A stretch of DNA of 64,000 bases from assembly GCA_003481005.1 (NCBI GenBank), contig QUKC01000001.1:124001-188000 (forward strand), in the 5' to 3' direction. Position 1 is the first letter of the stretch. Each line of letters opens with the position of its first letter. Position numbers and translations under genes: made by a program. Below are positions 19,201 to 27,648 of this stretch, piece after piece. The stretch comes from Firmicutes bacterium TM09-10 (GTDB taxonomy: Bacteria > Bacillota > Clostridia > Lachnospirales > Lachnospiraceae). Under the pieces are notes generated by a model. The model did no database searches. It saw only the letters and a list, made by a program, of their open reading frames with translations, and was not told where the DNA came from.

Positions 19201-19762
19201 GATTTTCTTCCGTCATATCGAAAATATCAATAATTCCGCCGCGAATGGAAAACTGTCCCGGTTCCTCTACCTGCGGGCTTTTTTCATAGCCCATTTCCAC
19301 CAGCTGAGCGGAAAGCTTTCTCTCGTCTACCGTTGATTTTTTATCGAAATGCAGTATTCTTGACACAATCCCGGAAAGCGGCGTCTGCGGCATCATCAAC
19401 GCGGACATCGTCGTTACGATCGTAACCGGACGTTTTTCGAGCAGCGCGCGCAGCACACGCATCCGCTCCCGCACCAGATCGCCGCCGGAAACATCCGCCT
19501 GATAAAAGATCAGATCCTTGCCCGGATACACCATCGTCCTGCGGTCGTAAAACCCATATTCCGCGCCGATTTCCCGCGCTCTTTTGTCACTGAAAGTAAC
19601 GATGATTTTCTGTGTAAAACCATCGCTCAATCCATATACCATATGAAGCTTCTGAGAATCATACAGTCCGGAAAAGGCAACATGCCCTTTTCCTCTGTCC
19701 AGAAGTGCTTTTCCCTCTTCAAACTCCGCCAATTCCCAAAGCGGAGCTGTCAATACCTTCAT
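16232..19762 (-). CDS. mfd: Transcription-repair coupling factor Mfd
   Basis: 1176 aa, the usual length. It removes RNA polymerase stalled at DNA lesions and recruits UvrA. The N-terminal part carries the UvrB-like module, the middle holds the RNA polymerase interaction domain (KVGDYVVHETHGLGIYQG), and the C-terminal half is the helicase: GDVGYGKTE (Walker A), DEEQRFGV (motif II), TATPIPRT, QLRGRVGRS (motif VI), then the TRCF domain. The start at 19762 follows GGAGAAGG and lies 1 nt after the pth stop, so pth and mfd form one unit as in Bacillus. Confidence 0.97.
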   Translation of the reverse strand: MKVLTAPLWELAEFEEGKALLDRGKGHVAFSGLYDSQKLHMVYGLSDGFTQKIIVTFSDKRAREIGAEYGFYDRRTMVYPGKDLIFYQADVSGGDLVRERMRVLRALLEKRPVTIVTTMSALMMPQTPLSGIVSRILHFDKKSTVDERKLSAQLVEMGYEKSPQVEEPGQFSIRGGIIDIFDMTEENPYRIELWGDSVESIRSFDVLSQRSVENLDEIAIYPATELMLSEARRQDGFARIKKETKQYAKKLREQGNPEAAHRIETQIKEIEESAQEFGSVVNLESFVHYFYPQTESFLEFFHPETTAVFLDEPQHLSETANALETEFRESMTGRLEKGYILPGQAQLLYPEKEIAGKLSQYRAASLAALDAKSSLFKPDRRFEITVRSMPSYNNSFEALLKDLKRYKKNGSRVLLLCASRTRAKRLAADLREQELSAFYSEDPDREVLPGETELFYGHVEKGFEYPMLKFAVISEGDIFGAPKKKKRKIQRYEGTKIRDFGELKVGDYVVHETHGLGIYQGIEKVEMEGTVRDYMKISYRDGGNLYVLATGLDAIQKYASADAAKKPKLNKLGTQEWHKTKTRVRAAVDEVAKDLVELYAARQNGKGYAFSEDTVWQREFEEMFPFEETDDQLMAIAATKRDMESNKIMDRLICGDVGYGKTEVAIRAAFKAVQDGKQVVFLVPTTILAQQHYNTFVQRMKDYPIRIEQMSRFRTPAQQKKVIEDLKKGLVDIVIGTHRVLSSDMQYKDLGLLMIDEEQRFGVTHKEKIKKMKENVDVLTLTATPIPRTLHMSLVGIRDMSVLEEAPEERQPIQTYVMEYNEEMVREAITRELSRNGQVYYVYNRVNTIADMAAKIGEMVPDANVAFAHGQMSERELEKIMFSFINGEIDILVATTIIETGLDISNVNTIIIHDSDRMGLSQLYQLRGRVGRSNRTAYAFLMYKRDKVLREIAEKRLAAIREFTDLGSGFKIAMKDLEIRGAGNLLGERQHGHMEAVGYDLYCKMLNEAVKNLKGEDTAPDFLTTVELEVDAYIPASYIVNEQQKLDIYKRIAGVETESESAEMKEELLDRFGTVPKSVDNLLRIALLRAQAHKLYIMEIKGRPGELRFVYRPDARVHGENIPMLFEQYGNSLKFLPQGNPVFTYQFKRSNVVEKNSEDLLSQAEQMIKDMQRCLL

Positions 19763-19763
19763 G

Positions 19764-20345
19764 CTATGCCTTCTCCACTTTTCGCCCGTTATACACATTC
19801 ATCGCTGCATCCGGACCTTTTTCCAGAATCATCTGCACCGCTTCACAGACTTCCTCCGAAACCTGCTTCATCAGCACCTGCTCCTCCCGATCAAAATGTC
19901 CCAGCACATAGTCCGCAAGGTCGTAGCCTGCCGGTTTTTCCCCGACGCCGACCTTAATCCGCACAAACTGATCTTTTCCAAGATGCTGAATAATATTCTT
20001 CAAACCGTTATGACCACCCGCGCTGCCTTTTTTGCGCACCCGGATGATGCCAGGCTCCAGGCTGATATCGTCGTGAATCACGATCAGGTTCGTGCTGCCG
20101 TCTACCTTATAATAATCCAGCACTTCCCGGATACATTCGCCGCTCAGGTTCATATAAGTCAGCGGCTTTACCAGAATTATTTTCTGCCCATTTAAATAGC
20201 CTGCACCCAAAAGTCCCTTGTGCTTTGCCGTGTTTACGGAAATTCCGGTCTTATCTGCCAGCATATCTATGACGGAAAAGCCGATATTATGCCTTGTATT
20301 ATCGTATTCTTTTTTCGGGTTTCCAAGTCCTGCAATTACATACAT
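19764..20345 (-). CDS. pth: Peptidyl-tRNA hydrolase
   Basis: 193 aa from ATG 20345; the frame further upstream is not conserved-looking. It recycles peptidyl-tRNAs dropped by ribosomes. GLGNP (7-10) and NTRHNIGF with catalytic His19 are present, with HDDISLEPG and GGHNGLK further on. It is directly followed by mfd. Confidence 0.96.
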   Translation of the reverse strand: MYVIAGLGNPKKEYDNTRHNIGFSVIDMLADKTGISVNTAKHKGLLGAGYLNGQKIILVKPLTYMNLSGECIREVLDYYKVDGSTNLIVIHDDISLEPGIIRVRKKGSAGGHNGLKNIIQHLGKDQFVRIKVGVGEKPAGYDLADYVLGHFDREEQVLMKQVSEEVCEAVQMILEKGPDAAMNVYNGRKVEKA

Positions 20346-20520
20346 GTTCTGTCCGTTTCCTTCCTGCTTCTGCCTGCCCTTTTCTGCTTTAGCAGGCGCT
20401 GTCTGTTGTGCTTTCATGTTAGCACAGTTTCCCCCGCTCGGGCAAGTGAGAATGTACCCTGCTGCCTTTTCCATCTGCGGAGACATACAGATGGCTTTTC
20501 TAACCGGATATCCGGTCAGG

Positions 20521-20554
20521 AAAACAGTCCCGGTACATCGCTGCACCGGGACTG
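20521..20554 (-). terminator. Terminator at the end of the glgC-glgD-spoVG operon
   Basis: Minus strand: 9-bp stem CAGTCCCGG / CCGGGACTG with a 12-nt loop, then TTTTCC. A second palindrome (CCGGATATCCGG) follows at 20504-20515. Confidence 0.65.
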
Positions 20555-20606
20555 TCTGTTGTAGTCTGTATTTATTTTTTGTATTTATTTCAGTTTATTT
20601 ATAAAG

Positions 20607-20876
20607 TTATGCAATCGGTTCTTCCAATGCCGTATTGTATGCTTCCAAAATAATTCCCTGGATCTTTTCCCGGGTTCCCTGGCTGATGGGATGGGCGATA
20701 TCGCGGTATTCCCCATCTGCGCTGCGCTTGCTCGGCATCGCGATGAACAGTCCTTTATCTCCCTCTATTACTTTGATATCATGCACCACAAACTCGTCAT
20801 CCACGGTAATGGATACAATCGCTTTCATTTTACCTTCTTTGGCAATTTTCCGAACCCTTACATCGGTAATCGTCAT
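20607..20876 (-). CDS. spoVG: SpoVG, putative RNA/DNA-binding regulator
   Basis: 89 aa, full length. [11 protein letters not shown] at the start and [21 protein letters not shown] in the centre are the family core. SpoVG proteins bind nucleic acids and affect sporulation, division and envelope genes in Firmicutes. It is 20 nt after glgD and probably shares its transcript, which is unusual compared with Bacillus, where it precedes gcaD. Confidence 0.96.
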   Translation of the reverse strand: MTITDVRVRKIAKEGKMKAIVSITVDDEFVVHDIKVIEGDKGLFIAMPSKRSADGEYRDIAHPISQGTREKIQGIILEAYNTALEEPIA

Positions 20877-20896
20877 AACTTATTCCCCCTCGCGTT

Positions 20897-22015
20897 TCAG
20901 ATAATGTATCTGTCGTTTTTCTCTATTACAATCTTGATTTCATCTTCTCCGCGATAGAAAGAATTTGCACGGATTGTATCCCGGCTTTCTACGATACAGT
21001 TCTCGATGTGCGTGTTATCGCCGATGTATACGTCATTCAAAATAATGGAATTCTTGATGTAACAGTTGTTTCCGATAAAGGATTTCTTGAAGATTACGGA
21101 ATCCTCTACCGTGCCGTTGACAATACAGCCGCTGGAAATCAGGCTGTTCTCAACCTTTGCTCCAACATTATACTTTGCGGGCGGCAAATCGTCAACCTTT
21201 GAATAAATATCCGGATACTGTTTGAAAAAGTAATTACGGATCTCCGGTTTTAAGAAGTCCATATTGGCATCGAAATAGTCTTCCACCGTTGCAATATTCT
21301 TCCAGTAATCTTTGATCTTATATCCGAAGATCCGTTTCTGATTTTTGTAGCGGATCAGAATATCCTTTACAAAATCATAACGGTCTTCCATTGCACAGCG
21401 CTCGATCATATCGATCAGGAGACGTCTGCGGATAACATAAATACCACAGGAAATGGTATTGGAGCGTGCCTCAATCGGCTTCTCTTCAAACTCTTCGATC
21501 CGGCTTTCCTCGTTCATCTTGATGGTACCGAATCGCTCTACGTTTACATTTGCCGGCATGTCCTTGCAGACAACGGTCACATCCGCTTTTTTGGAAATAT
21601 GATATTCGAGGACTTTGTTGTAGTCCATCTTGTATACACAATCGCCGGAGGTAATAACTACATAGGGCTCATGGCTGTTTTTTAAGAAGGAGAGGTTCTG
21701 ATAAATGGCATCTGCCGTGCCTCTATACCAAGAGCTGTTCTCCGCGGTTACCGCAGGAGTAAACAGAAACAATCCACCCTGTTTTCTTCCGAAATCCCAC
21801 CATTTGGAGGAGCTTAAATGTGCATTTAAGCTTCTGGCGTTATACTGGGTCAGCACGCCGACTCTCTGGATATGAGAGTTCGTCATGTTGCTCAGCGCAA
21901 AGTCAATACTTCTGTAGCTGCCTGCCACCGGCATCGCGCCGATCGCGCGCTTCTGGGACAGTTCTCTCATCTTGCGGTTATTGCCGCCTGCTAAAATGAT
22001 ACCGATTGCTCTCAC
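20897..22015 (-). CDS. glgD: Glucose-1-phosphate adenylyltransferase subunit GlgD
   Basis: 372 aa. The N-terminal nucleotidyltransferase fold is present but the catalytic GGxGxRL motif is changed ([12 protein letters not shown]), as is typical of the regulatory GlgD subunit. The C-terminal part has hexapeptide repeats of the left-handed beta-helix. With GlgC it forms the ADP-glucose pyrophosphorylase for glycogen. Its ATG overlaps the glgC stop by 4 nt. Confidence 0.95.
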   Translation of the reverse strand: MRAIGIILAGGNNRKMRELSQKRAIGAMPVAGSYRSIDFALSNMTNSHIQRVGVLTQYNARSLNAHLSSSKWWDFGRKQGGLFLFTPAVTAENSSWYRGTADAIYQNLSFLKNSHEPYVVITSGDCVYKMDYNKVLEYHISKKADVTVVCKDMPANVNVERFGTIKMNEESRIEEFEEKPIEARSNTISCGIYVIRRRLLIDMIERCAMEDRYDFVKDILIRYKNQKRIFGYKIKDYWKNIATVEDYFDANMDFLKPEIRNYFFKQYPDIYSKVDDLPPAKYNVGAKVENSLISSGCIVNGTVEDSVIFKKSFIGNNCYIKNSIILNDVYIGDNTHIENCIVESRDTIRANSFYRGEDEIKIVIEKNDRYII

Positions 22016-23286
22016 TGTTTGTCACCTGCCTTAATCAATGTTTTGCCGCTTGCCAGATATCCATCCGGATAATCGTCTGCTGTCGTAATGCCGAATACAA
22101 CGGAATTCTTGCCTACAGATACATTGGCAGGCACAACGCTCTTCTCACCAACAGTGACAATACCGTCGCAATAAATATGCGGTGCAGTATCGTTCGGTGC
22201 TTCTTCCCCGACGCCCAGTCTGACGTGATCACCGATCTTCGTGTTTTCTGCTACGATTGCCTTGTTAAGCTCGCAGTTCTCCCCAATCTCTGTATTGTTC
22301 ATGATAATGGAGTCACGCACAACCGTATCTTTACCGATCGTAACACCGCAGCCGATCACAGAGTTATAAACCTGTCCGTAAATCTCAGAGCCTTCTCCGA
22401 CAATACTGCGTTCGATCACACCGCCCTTTGCAACGTACTGAGGAGGCAGGATCTCACTCTTTGTATAAATCTTCCAGTATTCTTCATAAAGATTAAACTC
22501 CGGAACAACATCGATCAGCTCCATATTCGCTTCCCAGTAGGAGGTCAGGGTTCCGACATCTTTCCAGTAACCGTTAAATTCATATGCGTACATCGGTGCG
22601 CCGTTTTTATGACAATAAGGGATGACATGCTTGCCAAAATCCAGGTTTGGCTGATCTGCATTATCGATCAGTGCCTGCTTCAGCGTTTTCCAGTTAAATA
22701 TGTAAATACCCATGGATGCAAGGTTACTGCGCGGGTTGGCAGGCTTCTCCTCAAAATCCACGATCCGCTTGTTCTCATCGGTGATCATGATACCGAAGCG
22801 CTTGGCTTCTTCCATCGGAACCGGCATAACGGCGATCGTACACTCTGAACCGTTCTGCTTGTGGAAATCCAGCATCACTTCATAATCCATCTTATAAATA
22901 TGGTCGCCGGAAAGAATCAGCACATATTCCGGGTTAAAGCCCTCCATATATTCGATATTCTGATAGATTGCGTTTGCTGTACCGGTGTACCATTCGCTGT
23001 TTTCATTTTTTTCATAAGGAGGCAGAACAGTAACACCTCCGATATTCCTGTCCAGATCCCACGGAATACCGATCCCAATGTGCGTATTCAGCCGCAGAGG
23101 CTGATACTGTGTCAATACACCGACTGTATCAACACTGGAATTGATACAGTTGCTTAATGGGAAATCAATGATCCGATATTTTCCGCCAAATGAAACTGCC
23201 GGCTTGGCTACCTTTGCAGTCAGCACGCCCAGTCGGCTTCCCTGCCCGCCTGCCAGTAACATGGCAATCATTTCCTTCTTAATCAT
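22012..23286 (-). CDS. glgC: Glucose-1-phosphate adenylyltransferase, catalytic subunit GlgC
   Basis: 424 aa. [13 protein letters not shown] (12-24) is the nucleotide-binding motif, and [10 protein letters not shown] carries the metal-binding Asp. The C-terminal hexapeptide repeats form the beta-helix. It makes ADP-glucose for glycogen synthesis. It is first in the glgC-glgD-spoVG unit, with GAGGTGAGG ahead of the start. Confidence 0.96.
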   Translation of the reverse strand: MIKKEMIAMLLAGGQGSRLGVLTAKVAKPAVSFGGKYRIIDFPLSNCINSSVDTVGVLTQYQPLRLNTHIGIGIPWDLDRNIGGVTVLPPYEKNENSEWYTGTANAIYQNIEYMEGFNPEYVLILSGDHIYKMDYEVMLDFHKQNGSECTIAVMPVPMEEAKRFGIMITDENKRIVDFEEKPANPRSNLASMGIYIFNWKTLKQALIDNADQPNLDFGKHVIPYCHKNGAPMYAYEFNGYWKDVGTLTSYWEANMELIDVVPEFNLYEEYWKIYTKSEILPPQYVAKGGVIERSIVGEGSEIYGQVYNSVIGCGVTIGKDTVVRDSIIMNNTEIGENCELNKAIVAENTKIGDHVRLGVGEEAPNDTAPHIYCDGIVTVGEKSVVPANVSVGKNSVVFGITTADDYPDGYLASGKTLIKAGDKQ

Positions 23287-23342
23287 GTCCTCACCTCGTT
23301 GTTTCTATCAACTTTCCCACGGCTGTCGCCGGGCTTAAGAAA

Positions 23343-23371
23343 AGTATAACACACGCATCTGTAAAAGTGAA
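23343..23371 (-). promoter_or_regulatory. Promoter of the glgC-glgD-spoVG operon
   Basis: Minus strand: TTCACT, 17-nt spacer, TATACT, about 55 nt before the glgC start. Confidence 0.55.
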
Positions 23372-23550
23372 TAATAATTTTACATTTGCACGCCCTTTTC
23401 GACCTTTTTTCTTGTGAAATATAGACACAAATCAAATTAGTAGGTTTATGTTTTTATTCAAAATATTCAATTTTCTCACGCTGTCGCTTCCATTTCCTTC
23501 TTAAATTATTCACAAAATGTCCTTTTTCGTCTTTTCCGGTATGTTTTGTC

Positions 23551-23580
23551 AACCGATAACACATTGTTATTTTGTCGAAG
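23551..23580 (+). promoter_or_regulatory. Two Spo0A-box-like sites upstream of murC
   Basis: TTTTGTCAA and, 20 nt later, TTTTGTCGAAG resemble the 0A box (core TGTCGAA). They lie 35-65 nt ahead of the predicted murC -35. Function is inferred from sequence only. Confidence 0.3.
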
Positions 23581-23614
23581 AAAAAAACGCTGCAGACGGC
23601 GCCGAAGTTTCTAT

Positions 23615-23643
23615 TTGTTTTTTCAGAGAGTTTGCGCTACAAT
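23615..23643 (+). promoter_or_regulatory. Promoter of murC
   Basis: TTGTTT, 17-nt spacer, TACAAT. Transcription would start about 35 nt before the ATG. The rest of 23287-23684 is the divergent regulatory region between glgC and murC and holds no gene. Confidence 0.55.
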
Positions 23644-23684
23644 TGACCCAGTACAGTATTCCAATTCAGAAATGGAGATTCTTT

Positions 23685-25070
23685 ATGTATCAGGTAGATT
23701 TTAACCATCCAATTCACGTTTATTTTATCGGCATCGGCGGTATCAGCATGTCCGGCCTCGCCGAAATTCTTTTATCCGAGGGCTTTACCGTATCCGGCTC
23801 CGACTGGAACCGCTCTGCCCTGACCGAGCACCTCGAAAAAAGCGGCGCACACGTCAACTATGGCAAGCCCCAGAAAGCGGAAAACATCACAGACGACATC
23901 GACCTCGTCGTATACACCGCCGCAGTACATGCAGACAATCAGGAATTTTCCCGTGCCAAAGAGCTGCAGCTTCCCATGCTGTCCAGAGCGGAATTTCTCG
24001 GACAGCTGATGAAAAACTACGACACGCCGATCGCTGTCAGCGGCACCCATGGCAAAACGACCACCACTTCCATGATTTCCGAGATTCTGCTGCAGGCAAA
24101 TACCGACCCGACCCTTTCTATCGGCGGCATTTTGAAATCCATCCACGGCAATATCCGCGTCGGCCACTCCGGTCTGTTCGTCGCAGAGGCATGCGAATAT
24201 ACCAACAGCTTTTTAAGCTTTTTCCCGAAAATCGGCATCATCTTGAATATCGAAGAAGACCATTTGGACTTCTTTAAAGACCTGGCAGATATCCGTGCTT
24301 CGTTCCGCAAATTTGCACAGCTTCTGCCTGCGGACGGCACTCTGTTTATCAACGGCGACATCGAAAACTGGCAGGAGATCACAGAGGGTCTGGCATGCCG
24401 CGTCGTTACGTTCGGCATAACCTCTGCTTCCGACTATTATCCCTCCGATATTTCCTATAATAAAACAGCGGACGCAACCTTTACCGTGCACAGCTTAAAC
24501 GGTCAGACCAGACAGCTTACCCTCGGCGTTCCCGGGGAGCACAATATCTCCAATGCCCTCGCTGCAGTCGCCCTGTCCGATCTGCTCGGCATCGATTACC
24601 GGGATACCGCGGAAGCGCTGCTGAACTTCCACGGAACTGACCGCAGATTCGAATATAAAGGAACGATAAATGGTATAACAATTGTGGACGATTACGCACA
24701 TCATCCGACTGAAATCGCCGCGACCCTGCACGCTGCACTCAACTATCCGCACAAGACGCTCTGGTGCATTTTCCAGCCTCACACCTACACCAGAACGAAA
24801 GCGTTTTTACCTCAGTTTGCCAAGTCCCTCGCGCTGGCGGATAAGGTCATCCTCGCAGACATCTACGCCGCCCGTGAAACTGACACTCTCGGCATCAGCT
24901 CTGCCGATCTGCAGGCTCTGGTACAGAAAGAGGGCAAAGAATGTTTTTATTTTCATACATTCGAGGAAATTGAGGACTTCGTTTTAAAAAATTGTATCAA
25001 CGGGGACCTGTTGATAACTATGGGAGCCGGAGATGTTGTAAATATCGGCGAAAACCTGCTTTCCAGATAA
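23685..25070 (+). CDS. murC: UDP-N-acetylmuramate-L-alanine ligase
   Basis: 461 aa from ATG 23685, which follows AATGGAGA; the longer frame to 23517 crosses the promoter and is rejected. It adds L-alanine to UDP-MurNAc in the cytoplasm, the first peptide step of peptidoglycan synthesis. FIGIGGISMSGLAE (14-27) binds the UDP moiety and SGTHGKTTTT (119-128) is the ATP-binding loop of Mur ligases; VDDYAHHPTEI is the MurC-specific substrate motif in the C-terminal half. Confidence 0.96.
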   Translation: MYQVDFNHPIHVYFIGIGGISMSGLAEILLSEGFTVSGSDWNRSALTEHLEKSGAHVNYGKPQKAENITDDIDLVVYTAAVHADNQEFSRAKELQLPMLSRAEFLGQLMKNYDTPIAVSGTHGKTTTTSMISEILLQANTDPTLSIGGILKSIHGNIRVGHSGLFVAEACEYTNSFLSFFPKIGIILNIEEDHLDFFKDLADIRASFRKFAQLLPADGTLFINGDIENWQEITEGLACRVVTFGITSASDYYPSDISYNKTADATFTVHSLNGQTRQLTLGVPGEHNISNALAAVALSDLLGIDYRDTAEALLNFHGTDRRFEYKGTINGITIVDDYAHHPTEIAATLHAALNYPHKTLWCIFQPHTYTRTKAFLPQFAKSLALADKVILADIYAARETDTLGISSADLQALVQKEGKECFYFHTFEEIEDFVLKNCINGDLLITMGAGDVVNIGENLLSR

Positions 25071-25071
25071 C

Positions 25072-25308
25072 TTATCCACATTATCCACAGCCAGAACGTG
25101 GAAAACTTTCCTCTCTGACTGTGGATATTTTTTTCCAAAAAAAGATGATATTTCTGCGCCTTTGACAATCTTTTACACATTTTCCACATTATCCACATCC
25201 ACGAAAACCCCAGTGTTTATCAGCCCTGAGCCGGAAACTTCCTGTTTCCTTTTTAAAATGTCTGTGTTAAAATGGGGCTTGCCAAAAGGAATTGAAGAGT
25301 TTTCCACA
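25072..25308. promoter_or_regulatory. Cluster of DnaA boxes
   Basis: Three perfect TTATCCACA boxes lie at 25072-25080, 25081-25089 and 25189-25197 (plus strand). One-mismatch boxes are at 25171-25179 (TTTTACACA), 25180-25188 and 25300-25308 (TTTTCCACA), and 25120-25128 on the minus strand (ATATCCACA). 25171-25197 is three 9-mers head to tail with no spacing. An AT-rich stretch (25126-25180) lies between the two groups. It is directly upstream of the DnaD-like and helicase-loader genes. This is either a DnaA-controlled promoter or a DnaA-titrating or reactivating locus. Confidence 0.7.
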
Positions 25309-25364
25309 GTCTGCAGGACGCAGACAAACTGCAGCAATTTTTACAGAGAACCGGGAATAATAGG

Positions 25365-26606
25365 ATGAGTGAGATTTTTTTGTGCGGCGGGGCAGCGGAT
25401 GCTACCGTCCTTTCCAACGTTTTTATCGATGAATATTTAAAAGATGCCAACGATGCACAGTTAAAGGTGTATCTTTTTCTCGTGCGCCGTCTGCAGGCAG
25501 GCGATCCTGTCAGCATTTCGGACATGGCAGACCGCTTTAACCATACGGAAAAGGACATTCTGCGCGCCCTCTGCTACTGGGAAAAGTGCGGCGTCCTGAC
25601 GCTCAAGCTTTCGCCCGACCGCACAACCCTGCAGCAGATCCGTCTGCTCCCCCTTTCCAAGGGGAAGAGACAGGACGCAGGACAAGCTGATTTTTCTACG
25701 GAGCAGACCACCGGACATATTTCACACGACGTCGGACGGCTTGCGGACACGACTCGTAGCTCTGATGCCGAACGCTTTGGCGACGCAGCCCGCAGTTCTG
25801 AGCAAGGCGCTGACGCGGCCCTGCCCGGAGCAGCCGCGCGCGATACGTCCAACACTGCGGCTGCTTCCTCCGGGCGCACGGCCGCACCGCAGATCCGCAG
25901 CGTTACGATGTTTTCCCACCAGTCCCTTGAGCCTGCCGATCCCTATGCCAAGCCTGCATACAGTCTGGACGAGCTCAAATCCTTCCAGCAGCAGGAGAAC
26001 ACCGCGCAGCTGATTTTCATCGCAGAGCAGTATCTCGGACGCACATTAAGCCCCGCCGATATGAAGTCGATCCTCTTTTTCACGGATAAGCTCCATTTCT
26101 CCGATGACCTGATCGACTATCTGCTGCAATACTGCGTCGAGCGCGGCAAAAAGGATTTCCGCTACATTGAAAAGGTCGCGATCGCCTGGGCGGAAGCCGG
26201 GATCACGACACCTGCCCAGGCAGAAGGTCATGTTTCCCGTTACGATAAGAACGTCTATTCCATTATGAACGCCCTCGGCAAGACCAATACCCCCGCACGC
26301 AATGAGCTCACCTATATCCGCCGCTGGACAGAGGAATTCTGCTTTGAGCTCGACGTTATTTTAGAAGCCTGCGGACGCACCGTCCTGGCTACCGACAGAC
26401 ACCGCTTCGCCTATGCAGACAGCATCCTCGCCGCCTGGTACAAGGCAGGCGTCCGCCACGTCGCGGACATCGCCAGACTCGACAGCTCCTATCAGAAAGA
26501 GCGTGCATCTCGCCCGGCGCGCAGCGGCTCCACAGCAGAATATAACAGTTTCATGCATTCCAGCTATGATTTCGACGCGCTTGAAGAGGCGCTTTTGAAG
26601 CAGTAA
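25365..26606 (+). CDS. DnaD domain-containing replication protein
   Basis: 413 aa. The N-terminal 100 residues resemble the DnaD winged helix (LKVYLFLVRRLQAG, DILRALCYWEKCGVL). Two DnaD-type C-terminal modules follow: one ending YIEKVAIAWAEAGI (about 260-275) and a second ending YADSILAAWYKAGV (about 345-360). DnaD proteins help load the replicative helicase at origins. Residues about 110-185 are an unusual Ala/Asp/Arg/Ser-rich linker. It is followed 11 nt later by a helicase-loader ATPase gene, the usual partner. A DnaA-box cluster lies just upstream. Confidence 0.88.
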   Translation: MSEIFLCGGAADATVLSNVFIDEYLKDANDAQLKVYLFLVRRLQAGDPVSISDMADRFNHTEKDILRALCYWEKCGVLTLKLSPDRTTLQQIRLLPLSKGKRQDAGQADFSTEQTTGHISHDVGRLADTTRSSDAERFGDAARSSEQGADAALPGAAARDTSNTAAASSGRTAAPQIRSVTMFSHQSLEPADPYAKPAYSLDELKSFQQQENTAQLIFIAEQYLGRTLSPADMKSILFFTDKLHFSDDLIDYLLQYCVERGKKDFRYIEKVAIAWAEAGITTPAQAEGHVSRYDKNVYSIMNALGKTNTPARNELTYIRRWTEEFCFELDVILEACGRTVLATDRHRFAYADSILAAWYKAGVRHVADIARLDSSYQKERASRPARSGSTAEYNSFMHSSYDFDALEEALLKQ

Positions 26607-26617
26607 GGAGGTTTGAT

Positions 26618-27598
26618 GTGGCACTGACTGTTTCCCAATACAATTCCATCCTGCGGCAATACGAAGAGCATCAGACCCGTAACCGCCATCTGCACGATCA
26701 ACGGCTGCATCACATTTATGAGACAGTCCCCGGCTATCAGGCCCTCGACGAAGCCGTTGCATCCACCTCTGTCGCACAGGGAAAAAAGATGCTCGCAGGG
26801 GATACAAATGCGCTTGCACAGCTCAAAGACCAGCTCAAAGACCTTGCACAGAAACGTGCCGCCCTTTTGCTGGAAAACGGCTACCCGGCAGATTTTCTCG
26901 ATCCGATCTACGACTGTCCTGACTGTCAGGACACCGGCTATGTGCACGGTCAGAAATGCCACTGCTTCCGTCAGGCGGAGATCGCGCTTCTTTATGAACA
27001 GTCCAACCTGAAACGAATGCTCGAAAAAGAAAACTTCGGCACGCTCTCCTATTCCTTTTTTCAGGGAGACGAACTGACCTCCTATCGCCAGGCTGTCGAA
27101 AAATGTAAAAATTTTTGCACAAATTTTAAAACGTCCTACCAAAACCTTTTCTTTTATGGTACAGTAGGTACGGGCAAGACATTCCTGACCAATTGCATTG
27201 CAAAGGAATGTATCGAGCAGGGCTGTTCTGTACTTTATTTCAGCGCAGCATCCCTTTTCGACTTACTCGCCAGGAACACGTTTGACTATAGGGCACGGGA
27301 AGAGCTTTCCGCACTCTGTGCGGATCTCTACAGCTGCGATCTGCTCGTTATCGACGATCTCGGCACCGAAACTGCCACGGCAGTGACGCTCTCCCATTTC
27401 TTTACCTGTTTGAACGAACGTCTGCTCCGGCAGAAATCCGTTATCATTTCTACCAATCTTTCTCTGGAAGATTGCAGAAACCGTTATCAGGACCGAATTT
27501 TTTCCAGAATTGCCAGCAATTTTGAATTCTGTAAACTCACCGGTCCTGATATTCGTATGTGTAAAAAGGTATCCGCAGTCTCGGGCCCGGTCCGCTGA
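26618..27598 (+). CDS. DnaI/DnaC-like AAA+ helicase loader
   Basis: 326 aa, GTG start with AAGGAGG 6 nt ahead; the nearby ATG is in another frame. Four cysteines (C100, C103, C114, C116) suggest an N-terminal zinc site like that of DnaI. The AAA+ core has Walker A GTVGTGKT (181-188), Walker B LLVIDDLGTE (about 239-248) and sensor I ISTNLS. It would load the replicative helicase with the DnaD-like protein encoded just before it. Confidence 0.9.
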   Translation: MALTVSQYNSILRQYEEHQTRNRHLHDQRLHHIYETVPGYQALDEAVASTSVAQGKKMLAGDTNALAQLKDQLKDLAQKRAALLLENGYPADFLDPIYDCPDCQDTGYVHGQKCHCFRQAEIALLYEQSNLKRMLEKENFGTLSYSFFQGDELTSYRQAVEKCKNFCTNFKTSYQNLFFYGTVGTGKTFLTNCIAKECIEQGCSVLYFSAASLFDLLARNTFDYRAREELSALCADLYSCDLLVIDDLGTETATAVTLSHFFTCLNERLLRQKSVIISTNLSLEDCRNRYQDRIFSRIASNFEFCKLTGPDIRMCKKVSAVSGPVR

Positions 27599-27648
27599 CG
27601 CAGATATCCAAAATATTAACTTTTACCTTCAGAAAGTGAGGAACTTCC

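Noticed and set aside
22006..22848. Long open frame on the plus strand opposite glgC/glgD
   Set aside because: It is antisense to two clearly conserved genes, has no ribosome binding site and reads as low-information sequence.
25071..25364. Possible chromosomal origin oriC
   Set aside because: DnaA boxes are there, but dnaA, dnaN, recF and rpmH are not nearby. I keep it as a DnaA-box cluster only.
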